Positions 27,614-36,012 are shown, counted from the first letter of the stretch. The stretch: 39,842 bases of DNA from an uncultured Halieaceae bacterium (GCA_913052635.1 CAJXDE010000007.1:1-39842), one strand, 5' to 3'. Translations and numbers: made by a program. Notes: generated from the sequence alone by a model not told the origin.

Positions 27614-28611
27614 TCGAAATCCCCGCGCCTTGTCTGCTGTTTCTGGGGGATGTCAGTAACCCTCTGGACGCTAAAACGGCAATGGGTCTTCGCGACTGGC
27701 GGCCCGAGGGTTGTGTGGGCCAGTACCGATTGCCCGGTTGCGCAGTGGATCTGGGTTTACCCGACATGAGTTTCAGAGAGGCCGTCGCGGCAGGGGCTAA
27801 TAGCGTGGTGATTGGGGTAGCGCCCTCGGGTGGTGCGCTCAAGGCTGAGTGGGTGTCTGTGCTGGCTGAGGGAATTAGGTCGGGACTCTCTTTGGTCAGC
27901 GGTTTGCATCGCAAGTTGAGTGAAGAGTCAGAGTTCGTTAAAGCCGCTGCCGCGTCAGGGCAGCAACTCATTGATATTCGGGTGCCACCTGCATCGATCT
28001 CGATCGCCACAGGGCGGCGACGGTCAGGCAAGCGACTGTTAACGGTGGGCACTGATTGCTGCGTAGGTAAAAAATATTCTGCGCTCTCACTTCACAAAGC
28101 ATTGGAGGACCGGGGGATCGCCGCGACGTTCAGAGCCACGGGCCAGACCGGCATTTTGATCGCGGGCAGGGGCATCCCGATGGATGCGGTGGTATCGGAT
28201 TTTCTCTCGGGCGCCGCGGAAACGCTCACACCCGATGCCGCAACTGATCACTGGGATGTCATTGAAGGGCAGGGGTCTTTGTTTCACCCGGCGTACGCTG
28301 CAGTCACCCTTGGGTTACTTCATGGTAGCCAGCCCGATGCCATGGTGCTGTGTCACGGGGCGGGTCGAACGGTGATCGACGAGTACGAGGACTACCCCGT
28401 GCCTGATTTGCGCGAGTGTGTCGCTCAGTATGAACAGGCCGCCCGGGTCACCAGCAGGGCATCGAGTATTGTCGGCATTAGCCTGAATACCCAAGGCCTC
28501 ACTGATGACGAAGCGCTGAGAGCCTGCAGAGACACCAGCACTATGACGGGTCTACCTTGTGTCGACCCCATGCGCCATGCGCTTGACTCCATCCTCGATG
28601 CGCTGCCCTAG
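27610..28611 (+). CDS. dgcN: DUF1611 protein, DgcN-like D-amino-acid N-acetyltransferase
   Basis: This is a 333-residue DUF1611-family protein. The P-loop-like GTDCCVGKKYSAL follows an N-terminal domain with RLPGCAVDLGLPDM. GQTGILIAGRGIPMDAVVSD and IEGQGSLFHPAYAAV are characteristic. In marine bacteria DgcN acetylates D-glutamate to N-acetyl-D-glutamate, and is encoded next to the racemase DgcA. The same pairing is seen here, with the racemase-like gene 75 bp downstream. The GTG start overlaps the stop of the deacylase. The symbol rests on family and neighbourhood; substrate range could differ. Confidence 0.82.
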   Translation: MIEIPAPCLLFLGDVSNPLDAKTAMGLRDWRPEGCVGQYRLPGCAVDLGLPDMSFREAVAAGANSVVIGVAPSGGALKAEWVSVLAEGIRSGLSLVSGLHRKLSEESEFVKAAAASGQQLIDIRVPPASISIATGRRRSGKRLLTVGTDCCVGKKYSALSLHKALEDRGIAATFRATGQTGILIAGRGIPMDAVVSDFLSGAAETLTPDAATDHWDVIEGQGSLFHPAYAAVTLGLLHGSQPDAMVLCHGAGRTVIDEYEDYPVPDLRECVAQYEQAARVTSRASSIVGISLNTQGLTDDEALRACRDTSTMTGLPCVDPMRHALDSILDALP

Positions 28612-28686
28612 TGGGCCCCCTAGTGTAGCGCCTGAGATCGCGGCAGAGGGTTTGCGCATCGGGGCAATTGTTGAAGTGACGATACG

Positions 28687-29661
28687 ATGAAACTCACCCT
28701 GACGCCGCAGCGCTGGGACATGGTCGCGCCTTTTGTCACGGCGGGAGAGACCGTGAACCACATTGATGTGTTGCACGTGATGCTCGAACACGAAGGCCTC
28801 GAGGGCCGAGCTGAAACCATGGGCGTGGACTACTTTGGTGAGACTGTTGAACGCCTGCAGGCTGAGCTTTCAGCGCTAGATCCCCTCGCGATCGAGCAGT
28901 TAGACCGAGAGGTAGTGCACACCTTGCTACCGCCCGGCGGTAGCCGCAACGGTCTCGACTGCGCGCTGTGGGATTTACAGGCCAAACAGGCCGCAGGCGG
29001 GATCAGCGCGTTGACAGGTATCACTCTGACGCCACTGAACACGTTGTTTACGTTGTCACTTGATGATCCCAACGCCATGGCGCGACGAGCTCATGAAGTG
29101 CCCGATCTGAAGCGACTCAAACTCAAATTAAATGCGCAGGCGCCACTTGATTGTTTACAGGCTGTTCGCGAGGCGCGCCCCGATGCGCAACTGGTCATTG
29201 ATGCCAACGGCAGTTGGACGCCAGAGTTGGTGATGGCGTCGGGCGACACTTTGGCGCGGTTCAAAGTGGCGCTGCTCGAGCAGCCTTTGCCGCTTGGAGA
29301 AGATGGCGCGCTTGAAAAACTGCGTTACCCAGTCCCGCTTTGTGCCGATGAATCCTGCCAAAGCAGTGCCGATCTTGAAGCGGTGGCGGATCGGTATGAT
29401 GCGATCAACATTAAGCTCGATAAATGCGGCGGCCTAACCGACGCGTTGGTGATACGGGAGTGGTGTCAGCAGAATAAGAAGTTGATCATGGTTGGCAACA
29501 TGCTCGGCTCATCACTGGCAATGGCGCCAGCTTTGGTAGCAGCGCAGGGTGCCGATTTCGTCGATCTCGACGGACCGATGTGGCAGCAGTCTGATGTCGA
29601 GCCGTCTTTAGAGATCGACCGTGGCTGCATTCAGCCTCCCCACAGTCACCTCTGGGGCTAA
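28687..29661 (+). CDS. dgcA: Enolase-superfamily N-acetyl-amino-acid racemase / dipeptide epimerase, DgcA-like
   Basis: This is a 324-residue member of the muconate-lactonizing/dipeptide-epimerase branch of the enolase superfamily. Catalytic KxK is Lys145-Leu-Lys147 (RLKLKLN). The metal ligands are Asp172 (IDANGSW), Glu198 (LEQPLP) and Asp221 (CADESC), and the second base is Lys246 in INIKLDKCGGL. All are intact. L-Ala-D/L-Glu epimerases share this pattern. Beside a DUF1611 gene, the DgcA role fits best: interconverting N-acetyl-D-glutamate and N-acetyl-L-glutamate. It is the last gene of the plus-strand run and is convergent with the DUF3501 gene 22 bp away. Confidence 0.85.
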   Translation: MKLTLTPQRWDMVAPFVTAGETVNHIDVLHVMLEHEGLEGRAETMGVDYFGETVERLQAELSALDPLAIEQLDREVVHTLLPPGGSRNGLDCALWDLQAKQAAGGISALTGITLTPLNTLFTLSLDDPNAMARRAHEVPDLKRLKLKLNAQAPLDCLQAVREARPDAQLVIDANGSWTPELVMASGDTLARFKVALLEQPLPLGEDGALEKLRYPVPLCADESCQSSADLEAVADRYDAINIKLDKCGGLTDALVIREWCQQNKKLIMVGNMLGSSLAMAPALVAAQGADFVDLDGPMWQQSDVEPSLEIDRGCIQPPHSHLWG

Positions 29662-29683
29662 CAGCGATATTGTCCTGTTTCTT

Positions 29684-30442
29684 TTAGGGGCTGTCTCCGC
29701 CCGTTTCCGGCTCAGGCGCCATGACTACCCGCAGCGGCGGATACTTGGGAAGCGCCAGACCAGGCGGGCTGATGCCGGCGGTTGCAACTGATAATCCAGT
29801 TGCCGCTCCTCTTACCGCTGTCGGCGATACGAAACAATTGCGGTTGCTTGCTGGATTCAAATCCTGGGCTAGCGCGTGACGTGTCATCGCAGATACCGGT
29901 GTCGTATGTTGTTCGGTGCTATCCCCCCAGATGATTTCGGTAGCAGGCCCGCAGCGGGCGGTGGGTTGGAAGATAAAAGTGTGAACAGCTGCCAGCACGC
30001 CACCCGATGATTCTTCTGAGCATCCGCGCAGCACTCTACCCGAGAGGCGGAGCGCGACGCTAAAGGCGCTGGCGGCGACGCATTCTATCCAGTAGCGAGA
30101 CGCTGGATTATCTTCGCCGTCGACAAATAATGTTGCTGCAAGTTCGTCAGGCCGGCGCACCAGCAGATTACAGCGATTAAGAACCTCCTCCATGTCCTCG
30201 TGAGAGGGGCGGGTGAGCCAGCGCAGCTCTTCCTGAATTTGCAGCCAGGCGGTGAATCGAGTCTCAAAAATTAGACTGAGACTGGGGTTCAGGCGCACCC
30301 GTCGCTGGCTGCGATGTTGTCTTGCGAGCTGGAGCAGGTTGGCGCGCTCGCGCTCGAAGTCCTCTTTGTTCAGTAGGTCACTGGCGGTCAGCTTTGACCT
30401 GTCAGCGTAGATTTTTTGTGCCAGTCGAAGTGGTCGTGTCAT
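29684..30442 (-). CDS. DUF3501-like protein with extended C-terminus
   Basis: This is a 252-residue protein. Residues about 15-110 follow the DUF3501 pattern: a DLLNKEDFERERANLL helix, RRVRLNPSLSLIFETRFTAW, then IQEELRW and ELAATLFVDGED. The last ~90 residues are Gly/Ala/Ser/Pro-rich and match nothing I know; ordinary DUF3501 proteins are about 190-200 residues. ATG 30442 with AGGTG upstream is chosen over TTG 30457. DUF3501 genes usually neighbour rubrerythrin or Fe-S protein genes. Here the partner is a divergent peroxiredoxin, with a Fur-box-like dyad between them, which fits an iron or oxidative-stress role. Function is unknown. Confidence 0.7.
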   Translation of the reverse strand: MTRPLRLAQKIYADRSKLTASDLLNKEDFERERANLLQLARQHRSQRRVRLNPSLSLIFETRFTAWLQIQEELRWLTRPSHEDMEEVLNRCNLLVRRPDELAATLFVDGEDNPASRYWIECVAASAFSVALRLSGRVLRGCSEESSGGVLAAVHTFIFQPTARCGPATEIIWGDSTEQHTTPVSAMTRHALAQDLNPASNRNCFVSPTAVRGAATGLSVATAGISPPGLALPKYPPLRVVMAPEPETGGDSP

Positions 30443-30476
30443 CTGAGCACCTGCCAAATTATTTCTTATATACTAT

Positions 30477-30491
30477 TGATAATCATTCTCA
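30477..30491. promoter_or_regulatory. Fur-box-like operator
   Basis: TGATAATCATTCTCA is a 7-1-7 inverted repeat (TGATAAT-C-ATTCTCA) with a single mismatch to the Fur consensus half-sites TGATAAT and ATTATCA. It lies in an AT-rich stretch 35 bp upstream of the DUF3501 start and about 105 bp upstream of the peroxiredoxin start, overlapping a TATACT -10-like element. Iron-dependent repression of one or both divergent genes is therefore likely. Confidence 0.7.
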
Positions 30492-30596
30492 TTCGCAATA
30501 AGGTATTCAGGCGATGGGGTGTCAGTGCCTTGTGCAATGGCCCTAGGGCTTATGACGTGCCCTGCAATCCACTAGAGGATCGAGAAGGATCAAGTG

Positions 30597-31220
30597 ATGA
30601 GTATTTTGGTTGGGAAAGAAGCCCCGGGTTTTATATCTCAGGCAGTGCTGGCCAACGGGGAGGTCGTGGATGACTTCGATTTCAGCAAATTCATTGCCAA
30701 AAAGTACGCTGCGGTATTTTTTTACCCACTTGATTTCACCTTCGTTTGCCCGTCGGAGATCATCGCGTTTGCCCACCGAACCGAGGCGCTTACCGCTCTC
30801 GGCTGTGAGGTCGTAGCGATTAGTACGGATTCACACTTCACCCACAGTGCCTGGCGCAACACACCGGTAGAGCAAGGCGGGGTGGGTGCCGTGCCATTCC
30901 CGATGGTTGCGGACATGACGCGTGAAATCACGTCCGCCTACGGGGTTTTGTCCGAGCCTGGGAATTCGTATTACCCAGCCGGTGTCGCGATGCGAGCGAC
31001 ATTTGTTATCGATCAGCAGGGCATTGTTCGGCACCAGGTTGTGAACGATGAGCCCCTGGGGCGCAGCGTAGACGAGGTCATCAGAATTGTAGACGCACTG
31101 CAGTTTTTTGAGTCGCACGGTCAAGTGTGTCCGGCGGGCTGGAACAAAGGTGACGCCGGCATGGTGACGACACCATGGGGAGTTGCCAGTTACTTATCTG
31201 AGTACGCGGATGCGTTATAG
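30597..31220 (+). CDS. Typical 2-Cys peroxiredoxin (AhpC/Prx1 type)
   Basis: This is a 207-residue thiol peroxidase. The peroxidatic Cys51 is in the DFTFVCPSE motif and the resolving Cys178 in GQVCPAGW. The Prx1 motif GGVGAVPFPMVAD and the catalytic-support Arg region AMRATFVID are present. It reduces hydrogen peroxide or organic peroxides in the cytoplasm. GTG at 30594 directly precedes ATG 30597; ATG is used, with AAGGA upstream. It is divergent from the DUF3501 gene and downstream of the Fur-box-like site. A small peptide gene (31251) and a cysteine-rich hypothetical gene (31364) follow closely and may be co-transcribed. No ahpF-like reductase adjoins. Confidence 0.94.
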   Translation: MSILVGKEAPGFISQAVLANGEVVDDFDFSKFIAKKYAAVFFYPLDFTFVCPSEIIAFAHRTEALTALGCEVVAISTDSHFTHSAWRNTPVEQGGVGAVPFPMVADMTREITSAYGVLSEPGNSYYPAGVAMRATFVIDQQGIVRHQVVNDEPLGRSVDEVIRIVDALQFFESHGQVCPAGWNKGDAGMVTTPWGVASYLSEYADAL

Positions 31221-31250
31221 ATCAATTTGGATGAGTCATTGCGGGGGCAA

Positions 31251-31367
31251 ATGATGTACGACATAGAAAAGTTCTGGAGGGGGGTCGGTTACTTACTGCT
31301 CGCCTCAACCGCATCGGCGGTGCCAGTCATCATACTGGTTAGCGGAGTTGGGGCGTTTTTCGGGTGA
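31251..31367 (+). CDS. 38-residue single-helix membrane peptide
   Basis: This short frame encodes MMYDIEKFWRGVGYLLLAST followed by ASAVPVIILVSGVGAFFG: a charged, aromatic N-terminus then one transmembrane helix ending almost at the C-terminus. A GCGGGGGC stretch precedes ATG 31251, and ATG 31254 is an alternative start. The TGA stop overlaps the GTG start of the next gene (GTGA at 31364-31367), the usual sign of translational coupling. It sits 30 bp after the peroxiredoxin stop. I do not recognise a family. The hydrophobic pattern and the overlap are the evidence that it is real. Confidence 0.55.
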   Translation: MMYDIEKFWRGVGYLLLASTASAVPVIILVSGVGAFFG

Positions 31368-31846
31368 GCGAGCAGGCCGACGTGGGCAACGCAGGTTGCT
31401 TTTGCGATAAGCACTGGAGCGCTATGTGCGGGTGCGGCTTGTTTAACGCGAGAGTGTGGCTAGGTTGCCTTCGATCAGGGATCGAGTTGGTCAAGGTTTG
31501 CCGGCTCGATGATGCCGAGCCGCAGTTGGTAAAAGCTTTTGTGGCAGGCAAGCTGTTTTTCCGCGAGCACGAGGTGACGACAGACGCTATCAGTGTGTTG
31601 GCAGATACCACTTCGGTACTGCACTTGTGCCTGAAACAGCGCAGCGACTTCGACCTAGCGACAGAGGTGGTCACGTCGACGGCCCATACGCTCTCACGAG
31701 TGATGCAAAGTGAGAGCCTGCGACGCGAAGCGATGCAAGCCTGTGGTCATCTCCTGACACTGAATGAGATTCCGCAACAAGTGCCCGCTGCCGCACAGCT
31801 GGCGATGGCTCGCTACATTCACAGCCCGGATTCCGTGGCGCATTGA
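31364..31846 (+). CDS. Cysteine-rich hypothetical protein
   Basis: This is a 160-residue protein with an N-terminal CxC-x7-CxC cluster (Cys12, Cys14, Cys22, Cys24 in CFCDKHWSAMCGCG), which could bind zinc, an Fe-S cluster or another metal. The remaining sequence is predicted largely helical by eye (VKAFVAGKLFFREHEVTTDA, then ISVLADTTSVLHL), with no known domain. It starts at GTG 31364, overlapping the stop of the membrane peptide. It follows a peroxiredoxin under a putative Fur site, so a metal- or redox-related role is reasonable but unproven. Confidence 0.65.
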   Translation: MSEQADVGNAGCFCDKHWSAMCGCGLFNARVWLGCLRSGIELVKVCRLDDAEPQLVKAFVAGKLFFREHEVTTDAISVLADTTSVLHLCLKQRSDFDLATEVVTSTAHTLSRVMQSESLRREAMQACGHLLTLNEIPQQVPAAAQLAMARYIHSPDSVAH

Positions 31847-31951
31847 GGCTGGGAAATTGTGGTCGCCTAGCAATACGACCTGATTTTTTTGGCGTATCAC
31901 ATGCACTAGCGTTGCAGCTCTACAGTAGCCGCTTATCGGATTTTTGACTCC

Positions 31952-33112
31952 ATGAACAGAAAGCACACTCTGAAAGTATTCGCCGGATTAATTGCAGTGA
32001 GCGTGATTCAGGCCGCTGCATTGTCGAGGGCTGATCAGCAGACTCCGCTAGACGAAGAGGTGGCCCCACGGCAGTACACTTTCTCTTGGATGTTCACTGA
32101 ATCAGGCACCATGAAGCCGCGCGGCGGCACAACCTCAGGGCCCGAAGTTCAGTTAGATCGCCGCACGTCAGAGGCGTTTTCCAATCTGCAGGCTCCAAAC
32201 CTCGACGTCAAAGAGCGCGATCGACGCGCGATTTTAGCGATGGCGGGCGACTACCGAACCAGCTTCGATTTTATCGAGACGGTGGGCTTTACCGAGGGCT
32301 ATCAACCCAGAGCACCCTATCAGAGCTGGGGCACCGAGCGCGTTTACGTAGTGGCCAATGAGCCTGAGTTTGTCAGTTTGCAGCACATCATCGTCATGCA
32401 CTTTGTGGACGAAGACGGGTTCGAGTCTGACGCCATGGTGGTCAAGCACTGGCGTCAAGATTGGCAGTACGAAGATGCAGAGGTACACGCCTTTCAAGGC
32501 CGTGGCGCCTTTCTTCGCCGAGCACTGGACCAATCCAGCCGCGAGAGCGCCTGGACCCAGACGGTCTATCAGGTGGACGATTCCCCGCGGTACGAAGCGA
32601 TAGGGCGCTGGATTCACGCACCGGGTGTGTCGTACTGGCAATCAGATGACCGGCGCAGGCCGCTTCCGAGGCGCGAGTTCAGTGTCCGCGATGACTACCA
32701 AGCCCTCTATGGCTCGCATCGCATCACCATTACGCCAGCAGGATGGACACAGGAAGAGGATGCCTTGAAGCTGGTGTTGGATGAGAAGAATCGACCTTCG
32801 AGCTCGCAGCCTTATCTGGCGCGGGAAGCCGGACTGTCCCGCTATGATCGTCTCCTCGACTATGACTTTAGCGCTGGTGACGAGTATTGGCAGGATACGG
32901 GCGCGTTTTGGTCGCGAGTGCGTCATTACTGGGACGCTCTCTACAAAGCAGAGTCAGCGTTCAGCTTCGTTAAGTCGGCAGAGGGTATGCCCATGTTCAT
33001 GGCCCTTTTTGGTATGGCTGGGGAGGACTTTGAATCTGAAGCCGATATGGATAGGGCTATTGCCGCGCTCCTGGCTTCATACGTTACCATTGCGCCGCTC
33101 ACTGATAGCTGA
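31952..33112 (+). CDS. Exported DUF6607-like protein
   Basis: This is a 386-residue protein with a signal peptide (VFAGLIAVSVIQAAALSRA, cleavage near residue 28). The mature domain has YRTSFDFIETVGF, VVKHWRQDWQYED, WTQTVYQVDDSPRYEAIGRW and DYQALYGSHRITITP. I associate the HWRQDW pattern with DUF6607, recalled without a search. Its function is unknown and its location is periplasmic or extracellular. The gene starts about 105 bp after the cysteine-rich gene and is probably separate. A small zinc-ribbon gene lies just downstream in the same frame after the stop. Confidence 0.7.
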   Translation: MNRKHTLKVFAGLIAVSVIQAAALSRADQQTPLDEEVAPRQYTFSWMFTESGTMKPRGGTTSGPEVQLDRRTSEAFSNLQAPNLDVKERDRRAILAMAGDYRTSFDFIETVGFTEGYQPRAPYQSWGTERVYVVANEPEFVSLQHIIVMHFVDEDGFESDAMVVKHWRQDWQYEDAEVHAFQGRGAFLRRALDQSSRESAWTQTVYQVDDSPRYEAIGRWIHAPGVSYWQSDDRRRPLPRREFSVRDDYQALYGSHRITITPAGWTQEEDALKLVLDEKNRPSSSQPYLAREAGLSRYDRLLDYDFSAGDEYWQDTGAFWSRVRHYWDALYKAESAFSFVKSAEGMPMFMALFGMAGEDFESEADMDRAIAALLASYVTIAPLTDS

Positions 33113-33154
33113 GATCTGAACCGCTCATTCCCCAAGTCCGATAGTGCTGTAGCT

Positions 33155-33334
33155 GTGCGAGAAAGAACCAAAACCTGTGACTCCTGCTCGGCCCAGACGC
33201 CGACCTTGTATCGGTGCCGGTCCAATCGGCTCAAGAACTGGAAGTTTTACTGTCGGCGCTGCACCGAGCGCCTGAAGGCGGAGCGCCCCGACAGCTACCA
33301 GTACGGTGGCACCTGGAAGCGTTTTAAAAATTAG
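33155..33334 (+). CDS. Small zinc-ribbon-like protein
   Basis: This 59-residue frame starts at GTG 33155 and contains two CxxC knuckles: Cys8/Cys11 (CDSC) and Cys33/Cys36 (CRRC), plus Cys21. The C-terminus SYQYGGTWK with basic ends matches my memory of a conserved small gammaproteobacterial zinc-ribbon protein of unknown function. It is likely a cytoplasmic zinc-binding protein, possibly nucleic-acid or protein binding. No clear ribosome-binding site is seen, and no other in-frame start exists after the DUF6607 stop at 33112. It is too short for most gene callers. Confidence 0.68.
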   Translation: MRERTKTCDSCSAQTPTLYRCRSNRLKNWKFYCRRCTERLKAERPDSYQYGGTWKRFKN

Positions 33335-33429
33335 CGCTTTCGCCAACCCAGCGGCACAACAGCGCGGCCGCCTAAAAATCATTAATACGCCTACCTAAAC
33401 TGTCTCTGGAACTTCGTTACACTCCCGTC

Positions 33430-34257
33430 ATGGATCTCATCTTCATGGCGCTGCCTGTCTTTGCGTTTCTGATCGTGGCAGAGGTGGTCTTCACCTCGCT
33501 TCAGGGCGGCGGGGTGTACGCGCTCAAAGACTTTGCTGGTTCGATGTCGCAGCTGGGCATCAACAGCGTTGTGCGCCTTGGTACCGGCGGCGCGCTCATC
33601 AGCCTGCACTTTTTCCTCTATCAGTATCGTGTCTTTGACGTGCCCAACACGGTGTGGGGCTGGGCGCTTACTTTTGTAGTGATCGACTTTGTTTTTTATT
33701 GGTATCACCGGGCCCAACACCGGGTGCGCTTTATGTGGTGTGCGCACGTCGTGCATCACTCGAGCGAGCACATGAATTTGGGCACCGCACTCAGGCAGTC
33801 GCCCACCGGCCCCTTTACCCGGGCGCTGTTTTACTGGCCGCTGCCGCTGTTGGGTTTTCACCCACTGCTGGTAGCCAGTGCAGGCGCGGTCGCGACAATT
33901 TACGGTTTCTGGACTCATACCGAGGTGGTGAGGAAGCTGTGGGGGCCTCTGGAGTGGCTGTTGGTAACGCCCTCCCACCATCGCGCGCACCATGGCTCGA
34001 ACCCCGAGTATGTCGATCGTAACTACGGCAACGTGTTCATTGTGTGGGACCGGCTGTTTGGCACCTTCGAGCCCGAGGTGGCGCCGGTTCGCTACGGGCT
34101 GCTGACCAATATCAACACCTACAACCCGCTGCGAATTGCCTTCGCCGAGTGGGCGCGATTGTTCAAGGATTCTTTCCAGGCCCGGTCATTTCGGCAGCTG
34201 GGGCAGCTGTGGTTGCGCCCGCCGCGCAGCCAGCCGATGCTGCTCGATACGAATTAG
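33430..34257 (+). CDS. Sterol desaturase / fatty acid hydroxylase family membrane enzyme
   Basis: This is a 275-residue integral-membrane di-iron enzyme. The eight-histidine motif set is present: HRAQH (His93, His97), HVVHHSSEH (about 106-114) and HHRAHH near 192, between hydrophobic helices (LIFMALPVFAFLIVAEVVF, FVVIDFVFYWYH). Such enzymes hydroxylate or desaturate lipids, sterols or carotenoids at the membrane. Substrate is not determinable; a carotenoid or hopanoid role is possible in this organism. Its TAG stop overlaps the stop of the convergent DUF885 gene by 2 bases. Confidence 0.9.
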   Translation: MDLIFMALPVFAFLIVAEVVFTSLQGGGVYALKDFAGSMSQLGINSVVRLGTGGALISLHFFLYQYRVFDVPNTVWGWALTFVVIDFVFYWYHRAQHRVRFMWCAHVVHHSSEHMNLGTALRQSPTGPFTRALFYWPLPLLGFHPLLVASAGAVATIYGFWTHTEVVRKLWGPLEWLLVTPSHHRAHHGSNPEYVDRNYGNVFIVWDRLFGTFEPEVAPVRYGLLTNINTYNPLRIAFAEWARLFKDSFQARSFRQLGQLWLRPPRSQPMLLDTN

Positions 34258-36002
34258 CCGCCGGCCTGCTGCTCCGCGATCCATGCCTCGATCGACTCCT
34301 CGAGCATGGGCAGCGTGATACTCCCCATGCCGACCACCCGGTCATGGAAGCCACGCAGGTCAAAGTTGTCCCCTAACGTCTCCTCGGCCAGCGTGCGCAG
34401 CCGGCGGATCTCGATCATGCCGAGCATGTAAGAGGTGGCCTGTGCGGGCCAGGAGATGTAGCGGTCGATCTCGTTCTGGATATCGACCGGTGCCCAACCC
34501 GAGTTGGCCATCATGTAGTCGACGGTCTGTTGCCGGGTCCAGCCCAGCGTATGCAGGCCGCTATCCATGACCAGGCGAGATGCGCGTGCGATCTGGTCCG
34601 AGTAGAGCCCGATGCGATCCAGTGGGGTGGGGTAGAGCCCCAGTTCATCGGCGAGGCGCTCTGAATAAAGTGCCCAGCCCTCGCCATAGCCCGAGTTCCA
34701 CAAATAGCGCGCCAGCGGGTGCTGTTGGTCGCCGAGCTCCAGCGCAATGGCGCCCTGCAGGTGGTGTCCGGGGAAGGTCTCGTGGTGCAGCGTGGCCAGC
34801 TGGTTTGAGATTGAGCGGCCGGTGGGGTCGGCCACCGCGATATAGAAAATGCCCGGCCGGGTGCCGTCTTCTGATGACGAGTGGTACTCGCCCGAGCCAC
34901 TCTCGGCAAACTCGGGGTAGGGTTTAACGAGCACGTCGGCTTTGGGTAGCACGCCAAAGGCTTTGGGCATGGCGGCTTTCACGGCATCGAGGGCATCGGT
35001 GGAGTACTGAAGCACGGCCTCTTCGGTATCAAAGGTAAAGGCCGGGTCTTCGTTCACGCGGCGCAGAAACGCCGACACGTCGCCGCCGCCAAAGTGCTCA
35101 TCCAGCGTGATTTGAATTTCTTCACGTATTTTGGCGATCTGTTCGAGACCCACGGCATGGATCTCGTCAGCGGGCACGCCGACGGTGACAAAGCCGCGCA
35201 CCAATGCGGGGTAGCAGGCCTCACCGTTGGGGTTGCCCGAGACCGCCAATGTCTCGCGGGCCTTGATGAGGTATTCGGTCTCGATGAAGTCTGCGAAGCG
35301 GTTCAACGCGGGCGCAATTTCCTCGTTATAAATCTGTTCTGCAGCCTCGCTAAAGGCGGCATCATCGCTGCGCAGTGCGGGGCCCAGGAAGATGCTGTCG
35401 GGGCCAATCAGTGATCGCACCTGAGCAGGCACCGCCTCTACGGTGACCCTCGGGGCGCTATAGCCGAGCCGCAGGCCCTCGCGCAGGTTGTCGATCTCGT
35501 TATCGATATAGGTGTCCATGGCCGCGAAGCGCGTCAGTGCCTGCGCCCGGAGCTCGGGGGTTTCCAGTGGCTGAATGTCAAACACAAACGGGATCCATGT
35601 GTGCCAGCTGGTGGTGGTGCTCGCGGCCCACAGCTCATCGCGACAGATGCGGGTGCTGACCGCGCTTTCGAGCTGTTCTTTTAAAAGTCCATAGGTCACC
35701 CAGTCGCGGCTACCGATCTCGGTGGGGGTGGGGATGCTCTCTAGGCGCGCCAGCCACGCATCTTCTTTTTCCTGCCAAGCGGCGAGCCCTGCCAGTGAGT
35801 TATCGGGCAGCTCGTCGTGGCGTGAGCCCTCAATGGCGTAGTAGGTACCCATGAGGGCGTCTTCTTGCATCCATGCCTCGAGGTACTCATCGGCCAGCTG
35901 CTCAGTGGCGCTGGGAGAAGGGGTGGTCTCGGTGCAGGCGGCAAGGAACAGCGTGAAGGCGGTGACGGCGAGGCCGCGCAGAATGATTGCTGAAGTTTCC
36001 AT
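34254..36002 (-). CDS. DUF885-family lipoprotein (putative metallopeptidase)
   Basis: This is a 582-residue protein of the DUF885 family. A lipoprotein signal (VTAFTLFLAACTE, lipobox Cys23) places it in the cell envelope. The metal motif HHETFPGHHLQ lies near residue 405 and a second cluster NSGYGEGWALYSERLADELG follows, both typical of this gluzincin-like family. ATG 36002 is preferred over the long upstream frame to 36230 because it gives the lipoprotein signal; the extension overlaps the neighbouring tag gene. It is probably an envelope peptidase. The start is 11 bp from the end of the upstream tag-like gene, so the two may be co-transcribed. Confidence 0.9.
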   Translation of the reverse strand: METSAIILRGLAVTAFTLFLAACTETTPSPSATEQLADEYLEAWMQEDALMGTYYAIEGSRHDELPDNSLAGLAAWQEKEDAWLARLESIPTPTEIGSRDWVTYGLLKEQLESAVSTRICRDELWAASTTTSWHTWIPFVFDIQPLETPELRAQALTRFAAMDTYIDNEIDNLREGLRLGYSAPRVTVEAVPAQVRSLIGPDSIFLGPALRSDDAAFSEAAEQIYNEEIAPALNRFADFIETEYLIKARETLAVSGNPNGEACYPALVRGFVTVGVPADEIHAVGLEQIAKIREEIQITLDEHFGGGDVSAFLRRVNEDPAFTFDTEEAVLQYSTDALDAVKAAMPKAFGVLPKADVLVKPYPEFAESGSGEYHSSSEDGTRPGIFYIAVADPTGRSISNQLATLHHETFPGHHLQGAIALELGDQQHPLARYLWNSGYGEGWALYSERLADELGLYPTPLDRIGLYSDQIARASRLVMDSGLHTLGWTRQQTVDYMMANSGWAPVDIQNEIDRYISWPAQATSYMLGMIEIRRLRTLAEETLGDNFDLRGFHDRVVGMGSITLPMLEESIEAWIAEQQAGG

Positions 36003-36012
36003 GGGCGATAGT

